In this document: one piece after another, positions 1 to 7,929 of the stretch | How the letters are laid out: every line of letters begins with the position of its first letter | Position numbering within the stretch: the stretch's first letter is position 1 | DNA from: Pseudonocardiales bacterium | GTDB taxonomy: Bacteria > Actinomycetota > Actinomycetes > Mycobacteriales > Pseudonocardiaceae | Reading direction: 5' to 3' | Length of the DNA: 64,000 nt | Assembly (NCBI GenBank): GCA_019241525.1 | Contig: JAFAWY010000147.1 | Location: forward strand, 91,884 to 155,883 | Notes under the pieces: model-generated | What the model was told of the DNA's origin: nothing | What the model saw: the letters and a program-made list of their open reading frames with translations, nothing else | Databases searched by the model: none | Translations under genes and position numbers: made by a program

Positions 1-225
1 GTAACTCGGCTTGAATCCGGTGCTGTAGGCCAGCTGCCACAGCGCGAGAAACACCGCCACTGCGACAAGAGGGGGCAGTACCGACCGGACGAACACCCTT
101 CCAGGACCGGGCCGTGGTGGCGGTGTAGGTGCCTCCAAGGCATCCAACCCGGCTTCGAAGGCACGGCGGTCGTCGGTCATAGTCGCCACAGTCGCCGGGG
201 CGGTCGTTGGAACGTCATCGGGCAT
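1..225 (-). CDS. ABC transporter permease, N-terminal part (SsuC/TauC-like)
   Basis: Partial gene cut by the left edge. Read leftward from ATG at 223-225 it begins MPDDVPTTAPATVATMTDDR, then a basic, proline-rich stretch and a hydrophobic first membrane helix (VLPPLVAVAVFLALWQLAY) before the window ends. The start overlaps the 3' end of the upstream ATPase gene by 11 bp, so the two are translationally coupled. An inner ATG at 178-180 is an alternative start. With the ATPase and lipoprotein upstream it completes a three-gene importer for a sulfonate, taurine or nitrate-like solute. The permease call rests on context plus the single visible helix. Confidence 0.72.
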   Translation of the reverse strand, partial: MPDDVPTTAPATVATMTDDRRAFEAGLDALEAPTPPPRPGPGRVFVRSVLPPLVAVAVFLALWQLAYSTGFKPSY

Positions 226-1000
226 GGCGGCTGATCTCCGCGCGAAGATGCTGAGTGATCTCGGTGGCCAGCGCACTGACCCCTGGGGACTCGATCGCCC
301 GCGGTTGGCTCAGCTCGACCTGCCACTCCCGGACGATCCGGCCTGGCCGGGAACTCATCAGCAGCACCCGCTGCCCCAGCCGGACTGCCTCGCGCACATT
401 GTGGGTGACGAACACCACCGACAGCTGCTGTTCGGACCAGAGCCGGATCAGTTCCTCGTGCAGCGCGTCGCGGGTAATCGCATCGAGGGCGGCGAACGGC
501 TCGTCCATCAGCAGCAGCCGGCTGTCCTGGGCCAGCGCCCGGGCCAGCGCCACCCGCTGACGCATCCCGCCAGACAATTCATGGACTCGCTTGCGGCCCT
601 GACCCGCCAGATTCACCAGGCTGAGCAGCCGCTCGGCCTCAGCGCCACGATCGCGCAGGCTCACCCCCCGCGCCTTGAGTGCAAGCTCAACATTCCCGGC
701 AGCGGTCAGCCACGGCAGCAACGCGGCCTCCTGGAACATCAGTGCTGGGCGGCCCACTGTGACCTCGATGCCGCCGGACGTAGGTGTGCCAAGGCCGGCG
801 ATCAGCGACAGCAGGGTGGATTTTCCGCACCCGGAGGCGCCCAGCAGGCAGACGAATTCGCCAGGCGCGACGTCCAGATCGATCCGGTCCAGCACAGGTG
901 GCCGGTCAGCTTCGAAGACCTGCACGAGCTGCGTGATCCGGACGCTGGATACGCGTGCGGTTTGCCGCACGGGTGCGGAATTGACGATCGACGGTGCCAT
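215..1000 (-). CDS. ABC transporter ATP-binding protein (sulfonate/taurine/nitrate type)
   Basis: 261-residue ATPase energising a high-affinity importer at the inner membrane face. The start is the ATG at 998-1000; the open frame extends further upstream but into the 3' end of the lipoprotein gene. Visible motifs are Walker A GASGCGKST, signature LSGGMRQR, Walker B LLLMDEP and switch histidine in VTHNVREA, all canonical, so it should be active. It lies 4 bp after the binding-protein gene and overlaps the permease gene by 11 bp. It belongs to the SsuB/TauB/NrtD group; the exact substrate cannot be read from the ATPase. Confidence 0.88.
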   Translation of the reverse strand: MAPSIVNSAPVRQTARVSSVRITQLVQVFEADRPPVLDRIDLDVAPGEFVCLLGASGCGKSTLLSLIAGLGTPTSGGIEVTVGRPALMFQEAALLPWLTAAGNVELALKARGVSLRDRGAEAERLLSLVNLAGQGRKRVHELSGGMRQRVALARALAQDSRLLLMDEPFAALDAITRDALHEELIRLWSEQQLSVVFVTHNVREAVRLGQRVLLMSSRPGRIVREWQVELSQPRAIESPGVSALATEITQHLRAEISRHAR

Positions 1001-1004
1001 ATCC

Positions 1005-2081
1005 CTAGTCCTTCCCGAGTCCGCTGGCCGACGCGGTCGGCAGGCCCCGTTGGGTGAGGATCCGGTTGAGGATCGACAGCTCGTAGATGCCGTGCAGGTC
1101 GACCTGTTTGGTGGTGACACCGGCGGCCACCGCGTTCGCGGCGTTGCGCTGCAGGGAAGTGGCGATCGGGTCATAGGTCACCGTCAAGTCCTGCCATGCC
1201 CGATCGGCCACGTCCGCCCGCAGCGGCTTGCCCGTCAGCGCATTGATGCCGTCATTGACGGCGGTTTTGGCTTCGGCGGGGTGCTGTGTCGCCCACTGCA
1301 CCGTGTCGACGTGCCCCCGCAGCAATGCCTCGACCGTCTGCGGGTGCCGCTGCAAGAAGTCGGTGCGCACGATCAGGTGGGTGGTGACGAACTGCCCACC
1401 GGGCCACAGGTCGCGCTCGTTGACCAGCACCTTGCCCCCGGCTTCCAGCACCAACCGCGATGCCCAGGGCTCGGGCACCCAGGCCCCGGCGAGCTTGCCG
1501 GACCTGATCAGCTGCAGCGTGTCAGCGTTCTTGGTGGGCGCGATGGTGACGTCCCCGCCACCTTGCACGCTATTGCGCAGCCCCTGGCTACTTAGCCAGG
1601 CACGTAGCGCAACGTCCTGGGTGTTCCCCAGTTCTGGGCTGGCCACGGTGGTGCCGCGAAGGTCTGCCACCGTATTGATGCCCTGGCGCACCACCAGCTG
1701 GGCGCCACCGGAGGTGGCGCCGGCGATGATCCGGATGGCCTTGCCGTCGCTGCGGGCGAACGCGTTGATCGCCGGGCTCGGCCCGAGGTAGGCCGCGTCC
1801 AGGCTGCCTCCAAATAATGCCTCGACTGCGGCCGGACCGGCGTCGAAGATTTGCGTTTCCAGTTTCGTGGTGCCGAGTTCTTTGGCAAGAAAACCCCGGT
1901 TGACACCGATGATCGCCGCGGCATGGGTGACATTGGCGAAATAACCCAGGCGCAGCGTCGAGGCTGGACCGGGTGGTCCGGCGGCATTCGTTGCGCTGCC
2001 GCAGGCGGCGGCAAGCACAAGCGCACCGATCGCTATGAGCGTGGTGAGGACTCGTCTGAGAGTGGATGGGCGAGCGGGCAT
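1005..2081 (-). CDS. Substrate-binding lipoprotein of the sulfonate/taurine/nitrate ABC importer
   Basis: 358 residues, first gene of a leftward operon. The N-terminus has a basic stretch, a hydrophobic signal and a lipobox (LVLAAACGS), so the mature protein should be a lipid-anchored extracytoplasmic receptor. The body is typical of the SsuA/TauA/NrtA family: LRLGYFANVTHAA near the start, the LGPSPAINAF region and the late AWVPEPWASRL segment that closes the ligand cleft. Ligand is probably an aliphatic sulfonate, taurine or related anion; nitrate is not excluded. No sulfonate monooxygenase gene lies beside it in this window. Confidence 0.85.
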   Translation of the reverse strand: MPARPSTLRRVLTTLIAIGALVLAAACGSATNAAGPPGPASTLRLGYFANVTHAAAIIGVNRGFLAKELGTTKLETQIFDAGPAAVEALFGGSLDAAYLGPSPAINAFARSDGKAIRIIAGATSGGAQLVVRQGINTVADLRGTTVASPELGNTQDVALRAWLSSQGLRNSVQGGGDVTIAPTKNADTLQLIRSGKLAGAWVPEPWASRLVLEAGGKVLVNERDLWPGGQFVTTHLIVRTDFLQRHPQTVEALLRGHVDTVQWATQHPAEAKTAVNDGINALTGKPLRADVADRAWQDLTVTYDPIATSLQRNAANAVAAGVTTKQVDLHGIYELSILNRILTQRGLPTASASGLGKD

Positions 2082-2466
2082 GACGGGCGCGTCCTTGCGG
2101 GAGAGAGCGCGAGACGTGACGTCGATGCGGTATGGATGCCGACGGTACGACCACGCGCTCGGCTGATGAAGGATTGGGCAGGTCAGGCCGGCATACAGAT
2201 CATGCTCCGAGTGCGTCCGTAGTCGACGTGGCGGCGGGCCACCAGCTTGAACGACAACGCAGGCACGAAACTGACGCTACACGGACGAGTGATACTGCTC
2301 GGCAATTGCTCACATGCTGGACGCGCCTGAAGGGGTTCCACCACCCCGGCCTCGAGATAGCGGGCTGAACACCCCTTGCTTACCCGCTATGTCTTCGTGT
2401 CGGGAGAGAAGTCACAGGGGGTGAGTTGGGCGGGTACGCGGAGTGATCGAGAGGCGCCATGGCACC
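2082..2466. promoter_or_regulatory. Divergent intergenic region between the ABC importer and the holin-like gene
   Basis: About 385 bp with no convincing coding frame; it must hold the promoters of both divergent transcription units. The one clear structure is a perfect 7-bp inverted repeat, TAGCGGG (2358-2364) and CCCGCTA (2383-2389), separated by 18 bp, which could be an operator or a hairpin. I looked for SAM-, cobalamin- and other riboswitch cores on the leftward strand and saw none. Confidence 0.4.
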
Positions 2467-2982
2467 ATGTCGCAGGTGTCCAGCACGCAGCCTCGTCACG
2501 GCCGGCATGCGAAGCCCGAAGCACCGCCTGCGGCTCCCTCAGGGCCCTCAGCGCCCTCGGTGCCACTGTCGCCGGTGGAATTCCCGCAGCTGGCTGATGC
2601 GTCGCTAGGTGAGCTGGTCAAGGAAGCGGCCAGGCACTTTTCCACCTTGTTCCGCTCCGAGGTGGAACTGGCCAAGGCGGAAGTGACCTCCGAGATCCGC
2701 AAGGGCGTCAAAGGGAGCGGTTTTTTCCTCATGGCGCTGGCGATTGTGCTGTTCAGCCTGTTCTTCCTGTTCATCACGGTGGCCGAGGTACTGGCCATCT
2801 GGTTGCCGCAATGGGCCGGATTCGGCATCGTGTTCGGGCTGATGCTGGCCGCCGCCGGGGCGTGTGCATTGCTGGGCTGGCGCCGGGTGCGCAGTATCCG
2901 GAAACCGGAACGCACGATCAGCACCGTCCGAGACACTGGTGCAGCACTGATCCACCCACGTGGCCAGCAATCCAGGGAGTGA
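2467..2982 (+). CDS. Phage-holin-superfamily-III-like membrane protein (DUF1469 type)
   Basis: 171 residues from ATG 2467; an upstream in-frame GTG at 2443 is possible and neither start has a strong ribosome-binding site. A proline/alanine-rich N-terminus is followed by an amphipathic helix (LGELVKEAARHFSTLFRSEV), then two membrane helices (LMALAIVLFSLFFLFITVAEV and FGIVFGLMLAAAGACALLGW) and a basic tail. This is the layout of the actinobacterial 'phage holin family' proteins, which are chromosomal housekeeping genes and not phage genes. The mycobacterial equivalent sits next to ephE, as here; the downstream gene starts inside its stop codon. Function unknown. Confidence 0.7.
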   Translation: MSQVSSTQPRHGRHAKPEAPPAAPSGPSAPSVPLSPVEFPQLADASLGELVKEAARHFSTLFRSEVELAKAEVTSEIRKGVKGSGFFLMALAIVLFSLFFLFITVAEVLAIWLPQWAGFGIVFGLMLAAAGACALLGWRRVRSIRKPERTISTVRDTGAALIHPRGQQSRE

Positions 2983-3905
2983 CCCGCCTCCCGGATCCCA
3001 GCTCTGTGCGTATTCCCGGACCGTGGACGCACCGTGAAGTATCGGCCAACGGGATCCGGCTGCATGTAGCGGAGATCGGCACGGGGCCTTTGGTCCTGCT
3101 GCTGCATGGGTTCCCGGAGTTCTGGTGGGCGTGGCGGCACCAACTCCCAGCACTTGCCGCTCTCGGGCGGCGTGCCGTAGCAGTAGATCTGCGCGGCTAT
3201 GGCGATTCCGACAAGCCCCCACGGGGTTATGACCTGTGGACCTTGTCCGGGGATGTGGCCGGTTTGGTCCGGGCACTGGGGGAACGCCAGGCCGACCTGG
3301 TCGGGCACGACTGGGGTGGCGTACTGAGCTGGTGCACAGCCGCGCTGCACCCCCGGGTAGTGCGCTCGGTGACCGTCCTGGCCGCCGCGCATCCGCGCGC
3401 GATGGGCCAGGCGCTGATGCTCGATCCGGCGCAGCGCGCCGCAGCCCGCTACCTGGTGGAGTTCCAGGCGCCATGGTTGCCTGAGCGCCGCCTCACCCGC
3501 GACGGTGCGGTGCTGGTGGAGCAGATCCTGCGCGCTGGGGCCGGCCGGCAGTGGTGCTCGTCGAGCGAGTTCACTGAGGTGGCTCGGCGCTACCGGGAGG
3601 CTATGCGGATTCCGGCTGCCGCGCACTGCGCGCTGGAGTACTACCGGTGGGTCGGTCGCTCGCAGTTGCGCTTCGATGGGCGCCGGTTGTCCCGCGCGGT
3701 GGACCGGGCCATCCGGGTGCCGGTGTTGCAGGTGCAGGGCCTCGACGACCCGTACGTCCTGGCAGCCACCGCGCGGCGATCAGCAAGCTGGGCTGGCGCC
3801 GGCTACCGCTACGAGGTGCTGCCAGGTGTCGGGCACTTCGTGCAACAGGAAGCACCGCAGCGCACCACGGCGTTGCTCACCGAGTTCCTGACGGCCACGG
3901 GGTAG
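2979..3905 (+). CDS. Alpha/beta hydrolase, epoxide hydrolase family (EphE-like)
   Basis: 308 residues starting at GTG 2979, which overlaps the TGA of the holin-like gene in GTGA. Motifs of the epoxide-hydrolase branch: oxyanion-hole HGFPEFWW, nucleophile Asp in GHDWGG, charge-relay Asp in GLDDPYV and catalytic His in GVGHFVQQEAP. Tyrosines in the lid (ALEYYRW) could polarise the epoxide ring. The protein probably converts epoxides to diols; the natural substrate is unknown. In mycobacteria, as I recall it, the orthologue lies beside the MarP protease gene; here MarP is 35 kb away. Confidence 0.82.
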   Translation: MTRLPDPSSVRIPGPWTHREVSANGIRLHVAEIGTGPLVLLLHGFPEFWWAWRHQLPALAALGRRAVAVDLRGYGDSDKPPRGYDLWTLSGDVAGLVRALGERQADLVGHDWGGVLSWCTAALHPRVVRSVTVLAAAHPRAMGQALMLDPAQRAAARYLVEFQAPWLPERRLTRDGAVLVEQILRAGAGRQWCSSSEFTEVARRYREAMRIPAAAHCALEYYRWVGRSQLRFDGRRLSRAVDRAIRVPVLQVQGLDDPYVLAATARRSASWAGAGYRYEVLPGVGHFVQQEAPQRTTALLTEFLTATG

Positions 3906-3935
3906 CCCGCCGCTGACGCGGGTACCCCGACGGAC

Positions 3936-4889
3936 ATGGTGAGCATCGGATATTTCCTGTCCTGTGAGGAGTTCGGTCCGCAGGAGCTTGTTCGGCAGGC
4001 TCGGCTAGCCCAAGCAGCTGGCTTCGAGCGGCTGTGGATCTCCGACCATTTCCATCCCTGGACCAGCGCGCAGGGCCACAGCCCGTTCGTGTGGTCGGTG
4101 ATCGGCGCGCTGTCCGAGGCGGTAACGCTGCCGGTCACCACGGCGGTCACCTGCCCGACCGTGCGCATCCACCCGGCGATCATCGCCCAGGCCTCCGCGA
4201 CGGCGGCGGTACAGCTGGGCGGGCGGTTTGTGCTGGGCGTGGGCAGCGGCGAGGCCCTCAACGAGCACATCCTCGGTGATGTGTGGCCCCCGGTCGGGGT
4301 GCGGCTGGCCATGCTCGAGGAAGCGATCCAAATCATCCGGCTGCTGCATCAGGGCGAGGAGGTGAGCTTCCACGGCGAGTTTTATGAGGTGTGTGACGCC
4401 CGTATCTACACATTGCCCGACGAGCCGGTGCCGATTTACGTCTCCGGGTTTGGTCCGCAGGCCACGAAGCTGGCCGGGCGGATTGGCGACGGCTACTGCA
4501 CCGCCATGCCCGACGCTGAGCTCGTGCGTGTGTTCCGCGAAGCAGGTGAGCCGAAGCGGCCGGTCCAGGGCGGGATGAAGGTGTGCTGGGCCGAGACCGA
4601 GGAAGCCGGCGTGGAAACGGCACACCGGTTGTGGGCCAGCGAGCAGCTACCGGGCCAACTCGGTCAGATCCTGCCGCGGCCGCGCGACTTCGAGGCTGCT
4701 ATCACCCTGGTGACTCGCGAAGCGCTGGCCGAGCACGTCCCCTGCGGCCCCGATCTGCAACGGCACGTGGAAGCCGTGCAGCGTTATGTCGATGCAGGGT
4801 TCGACGAGGTATACGTGCAGCAAATTGGGTCCCATCACGAGGAGTTCTTCCGCGCGTGGGCGGACAAGGTGCTCCCAGTGTTTCGATGA
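3936..4889 (+). CDS. F420-dependent LLM-class oxidoreductase (glucose-6-phosphate dehydrogenase-like family)
   Basis: 317-residue TIM-barrel protein of the bacterial luciferase-like superfamily. The N-terminus MVSIGYFLSCEEFGP, then FERLWISDHFHPW, TTAVTCPTVRIHPAIIAQA and LGVGSGEALNEHILG match the group that includes F420-dependent glucose-6-phosphate dehydrogenase. It should reduce or oxidise a small substrate with coenzyme F420; the substrate is not readable from the sequence. It stands 30 bp after the epoxide hydrolase gene, so co-transcription is possible. The weak ribosome-binding site leaves GTG 3939 as an alternative start. Confidence 0.82.
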   Translation: MVSIGYFLSCEEFGPQELVRQARLAQAAGFERLWISDHFHPWTSAQGHSPFVWSVIGALSEAVTLPVTTAVTCPTVRIHPAIIAQASATAAVQLGGRFVLGVGSGEALNEHILGDVWPPVGVRLAMLEEAIQIIRLLHQGEEVSFHGEFYEVCDARIYTLPDEPVPIYVSGFGPQATKLAGRIGDGYCTAMPDAELVRVFREAGEPKRPVQGGMKVCWAETEEAGVETAHRLWASEQLPGQLGQILPRPRDFEAAITLVTREALAEHVPCGPDLQRHVEAVQRYVDAGFDEVYVQQIGSHHEEFFRAWADKVLPVFR

Positions 4890-4901
4890 GCAGTAGTTGG
4901 C

Positions 4902-5064
4902 TCAGCGGGTCGGGCGAGCGCCGCTGTTGACGGCAATGACTTGCCCGGTGATCTGCCGGGCGGCCGCGCCGGCGCCCTTGTCTGCCGCGATCGAGCCAAT
5001 GCTGATCACCGCGCCGCCAGAGACGAGCCGCTGCACGCCGCATGGGTCTTTGGTAATCAGTGAG
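4902..5064 (-). pseudogene. Remnant of a short-chain dehydrogenase gene with internal deletion
   Basis: Read leftward, a frame ending at TGA 4902-4904 encodes GGAVISIGSIAADKGAGA joined directly to ARQITGQVIAVNSGARPTR. The first part resembles the segment around the SDR catalytic serine and the second the conserved SDR C-terminus, which in an intact enzyme are separated by the Tyr-x3-Lys helix and some 80-100 residues. The Rossmann N-terminus and active-site Tyr/Lys are absent. The piece is squeezed between two intact rightward genes. It is most simply a decayed SDR. Confidence 0.5.
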
Positions 5065-5077
5065 GCAATGAGGGAGC

Positions 5078-5803
5078 ATGATGAACAAAGCCAGCACGCG
5101 GGCCGAACTGCCGGCGCTGGCCGACCTCGATTGGCCTGTGTTAGAGGACCAGCTCAACAGCTGCGGTTACGCCATGATGTCGCCCTTGCTCTCGCCGGAG
5201 CAGTGTGCCCAGGTGGCGGAGATGTTCGACGACGACGCCCGGTTCCGCAGCACCGTCATCATGGCGCGGCATGCCTACGGTGAGGGCAGCTACCGCTACT
5301 TCGCCGATCCGCTGCCCCAGTTGGTGCAGACCCTGCGGGAAAGGTGCTACCCGCCCCTGGCGGCGATCGCGAACCGGTGGGCGCAGCGGCTGGGTGAGCG
5401 CAGCTTTCCCGAAACGCTCGACGGCATCCTCGTCGAGTGTGCGGCGCTGGGCCAGCACAAGCCGACGCCGCTGGTGCTGCGTTACGGCCCTGGTGGCTAC
5501 AACTGCCTGCACCAGGACGTCTATGGTGATCTCACGTTCCCGCTGCAGCTGCTGGTCATGCTCAGCAAGCCCGATGTGGACTTCACCGGTGGGGAAAGCG
5601 TGTTCGTCGAGCAGCGGCCGCGCCAGCAGTCTCGGCCGATGGTGGTCCGGCCCGACCAGGGCCAGGCGGTGATCTTTCCGGTTCGCCACCGGCCCAGGCG
5701 CGGTTCCCGCCGTGATCACCGGGTGCAGGTGCGTCATGGTGTCAGCGCCGTGCACACCGGCGAGCGCTACGTGCTGGGCGTGATCTTTCACAACGCCCGG
5801 TGA
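5078..5803 (+). CDS. 2-oxoglutarate/Fe(II)-dependent oxygenase
   Basis: 241 residues. A double-stranded beta-helix oxygenase: iron ligands His145 and Asp147 in YNCLHQDVYGD, distal iron ligand His220 in VRHGVSAVH, and Arg230 ten residues later in position to bind 2-oxoglutarate. ATGs at 5078 and 5081 follow a purine-rich AGGGAG. Relatives are often annotated as prolyl-4-hydroxylase-like or simply 2OG-Fe(II) oxygenase; the substrate is unknown. It appears to be a single-gene unit, separated by 280 bp from the convergent peroxidase gene. Confidence 0.8.
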   Translation: MMNKASTRAELPALADLDWPVLEDQLNSCGYAMMSPLLSPEQCAQVAEMFDDDARFRSTVIMARHAYGEGSYRYFADPLPQLVQTLRERCYPPLAAIANRWAQRLGERSFPETLDGILVECAALGQHKPTPLVLRYGPGGYNCLHQDVYGDLTFPLQLLVMLSKPDVDFTGGESVFVEQRPRQQSRPMVVRPDQGQAVIFPVRHRPRRGSRRDHRVQVRHGVSAVHTGERYVLGVIFHNAR

Positions 5804-5861
5804 GTCCCGGCTGGTTCTCTGCACAGCAGATGCACGAGAGTTTGCCTGTCCGTGGGCGTGC

Positions 5862-5932
5862 CGTGAACTCGACAGGATTGATCTGCGCAGGGTCTTGGGT
5901 TCAAGGGGAATGTCGGTAGCGTCGAGTTCACG
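5862..5932. repeat. Perfect 12-bp inverted repeat in intergenic DNA
   Basis: CGTGAACTCGAC at 5862-5873 is repeated inverted as GTCGAGTTCACG at 5921-5932, with a 47-bp interval. Arms this long and perfect are unlikely by chance in a 280-bp gap. It could be a stem of a structured RNA, the ends of a small decayed element, or a pair of operator half-sites. There is no T-run to suggest a terminator and no transposase. Confidence 0.5.
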
Positions 5933-5934
5933 AC

Positions 5935-6087
5935 GTGTCCGGGAGTCCAGATCGCGCGGAGTTCAGAACTGAGCCGTACCGGATAGTCCGTGGCCAGCGG
6001 TTTGACAAGTCTGCCGACTATCGCGCGCTCAGCGAGGCAACAGTGACTGCCCCGCTGAGCGTGCTGGATGCGAGCAAGGCTCGCTAG
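5935..6087 (+). CDS. Possible small protein or gene fragment, unrecognised
   Basis: An open frame of 50 codons from GTG 5935 to TAG 6085-6087, with acceptable amino-acid composition (RAEFRTEPYRIVRGQRFDKS and onward). It has no good ribosome-binding site, and its stop overlaps the convergent peroxidase stop in a shared CTAG. It may be the 3' end of a lost gene that began upstream of the inverted repeat, since an in-frame TAG precedes it, or a chance frame. No family recognised. Confidence 0.22.
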   Translation: MSGSPDRAEFRTEPYRIVRGQRFDKSADYRALSEATVTAPLSVLDASKAR

Positions 6088-7808
6088 GCGTCGCCGAGGG
6101 GGTTGAGCAGGGCGAGGTCATTGTTGAAGGCGAAGAGGAGCAAGTCGACCATGCGGAAGGTGCTGGGGTCGGGACCGAATTGCGGGCGCCAGTGGGGGTT
6201 GCGGACGATCGAGTAGGTGCTGATCTCCATGGCCCGGTGGAACACCTCGGCGACGATCCGCCCGCCGACCTGGCCCAACTTGCCGTGGTTGATCTCGGCT
6301 TCGCGCAGGATGTAGAACCACAGGGGAGTGCTGGCGACCAAGGCGTCCTGCTGTACCTGGTTGAGGCTATCCTCGGCGGTCAGGTTCGCGCCGCTGCCGT
6401 CACCATTCCCGTTGAGGATCTCGGCCGGGGTCAGCTGTTTGACACCGAAGAAGTCAGCCATCTGCTGCCCGGATGCGAGCTTGACCATGTTTGCCCGGGT
6501 GAGATTGCGGAAGGCCAGGTTGCGCTGGATGTCGTCTTGCGGCAGGTTCTGCTCGCGCCCGGCGAAGGTGCCTGCCGGCAGGTGATCCAGCGGGTTGACC
6601 AGCCGGGTATCGATCCGCTTGGCCTCGTTGGTCTCCTGGTCGGGGAGAACCACATCGGCGAAGTTGGGAATAACGCTGAAGTCGTGCAGCCGGCGCCAGT
6701 CCACGATCCAGTTGGTGGGCAGCCGGATTAACGTTCCAGAGTTGGGGTTGTCCAACTGCGCCGGGTCCGTGGGGGGTGCGAAGTTGCCGCTGGTCCCGGT
6801 GAAGGCGAACAGCTGGAGCAGGGTGGCGATTCCCAGCGGGCCGCCGGCGCGGAATACCCGGTTCCACTGGTAGGCGCCGCGAATCATGCTATGCCCGAGC
6901 CGGTAGGCCGCCACCGAGAACTCGATCGGCATGGTCCCGGTCGGACCGCCGGAGACCTCGAAGAACTTCCGGCCGTGGGTGAACACGTCGTCGACGATGT
7001 CGGGGTCGACGATGCGTGGCAGGTGGTCGTGGCGCAACATCCATTGGTAGTGCTGCACCACCTCACTGCGGGCGGCCTCGAACAGCACGAGGCTGGGCAC
7101 CCCGCGGGTGGCGAGGGTGTCGACCACCCGGTTGTGGAAGTGGATGAACGCCAGGTGCGTTTGCGCGACCGCGAGATTCTCGTCATTGCGGGTATCGGGG
7201 ATCAGGGCCGTTCGTTCTGCGGCCTTCGTCGCGCCGGTCCCGACTCGCGGCAGGTCGAACCCGTCACGGTTGACGTTGGTGCTCGCCGAGTGCGGTGGGT
7301 TGGGATTGGTTGCATCCGGAACGCCGGGGATGTTTGCCAGGCTCACCGCAGCAGTCGTTCCGGTCTTGAGTTTGATCCCGTCTGCTGCGTAAAAACGCTG
7401 GTCCTGTGCGTTGCCGGGGCCGCGGCCGTACACCGAGTCCAAATCCAGAGCCGGGGACCGGTTGTCGACCAGTTCGTCCACCGTGACGTCCTGGCCCAAG
7501 GCCACCGCAGTGGCGTCCAAGGTGAGGTCGTGGTCCACGAACTGACCAAGGTAAGTAAAGCCAGCCGGGATCCGGGGCTGCCTATTAGCAGAGGAATCGG
7601 CTTCATCGCCGGCGGCCGTCATGGCCCTGGCCAGTTCGTGATTCAACGCGGGATCGGTCGGCTCGCCCACTGGACCCAGGCGGGAAAACCGGAACATCCG
7701 CACCTCTGCGGCAGCCTCCGGCCAGATGCACCGTGGTTGTTGGGCTTCGTCAAGGGTCCACAGACCTTCACCCTCGACGTAGTAGCTGGTTTGGACATGT
7801 CGTTTCAC
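6084..7808 (-). CDS. Animal-type haem peroxidase family protein
   Basis: 574 residues from GTG 7808, chosen because AGAGGAG lies just upstream; the frame continues to ATG 7832. The distal haem region is GQFVDHDLTLD (His and adjacent Asp) and the proximal histidine is in AAYRLGHSMIRG, the two hallmarks of the peroxidase-cyclooxygenase superfamily. No signal peptide is visible, unlike eukaryotic peroxinectins. Bacterial members are scattered and poorly characterised; possible roles are halide or phenol oxidation, but nothing here identifies the substrate. It is a single gene, divergent from the acyl-CoA carboxylase operon. Confidence 0.8.
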   Translation of the reverse strand: MKRHVQTSYYVEGEGLWTLDEAQQPRCIWPEAAAEVRMFRFSRLGPVGEPTDPALNHELARAMTAAGDEADSSANRQPRIPAGFTYLGQFVDHDLTLDATAVALGQDVTVDELVDNRSPALDLDSVYGRGPGNAQDQRFYAADGIKLKTGTTAAVSLANIPGVPDATNPNPPHSASTNVNRDGFDLPRVGTGATKAAERTALIPDTRNDENLAVAQTHLAFIHFHNRVVDTLATRGVPSLVLFEAARSEVVQHYQWMLRHDHLPRIVDPDIVDDVFTHGRKFFEVSGGPTGTMPIEFSVAAYRLGHSMIRGAYQWNRVFRAGGPLGIATLLQLFAFTGTSGNFAPPTDPAQLDNPNSGTLIRLPTNWIVDWRRLHDFSVIPNFADVVLPDQETNEAKRIDTRLVNPLDHLPAGTFAGREQNLPQDDIQRNLAFRNLTRANMVKLASGQQMADFFGVKQLTPAEILNGNGDGSGANLTAEDSLNQVQQDALVASTPLWFYILREAEINHGKLGQVGGRIVAEVFHRAMEISTYSIVRNPHWRPQFGPDPSTFRMVDLLLFAFNNDLALLNPLGDA

Positions 7809-7929
7809 GTTGGCTCCTCTGTTGGCGGGCACTCCACTGTGCCCAGTGACCTGAGCGCCACCAGGAGCCTGCTGATACGTCTAACGTGGTGTGTAAGCGC
7901 TTCGTCCCGGCGCGGGAAAGGAGCGACGG

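Noticed and set aside
2082..2466. Riboswitch or small coding gene upstream of the ABC importer
   Set aside because: No recognisable riboswitch core or plausible frame; only one 7-bp inverted repeat.
2467..2982. Prophage holin
   Set aside because: No other phage genes nearby and the gene has a conserved chromosomal neighbour (ephE); the holin name is only a family label.
2496..3626. Leftward 376-codon frame across the holin and epoxide hydrolase genes
   Set aside because: Opposes two genes with recognisable families; high-GC shadow.
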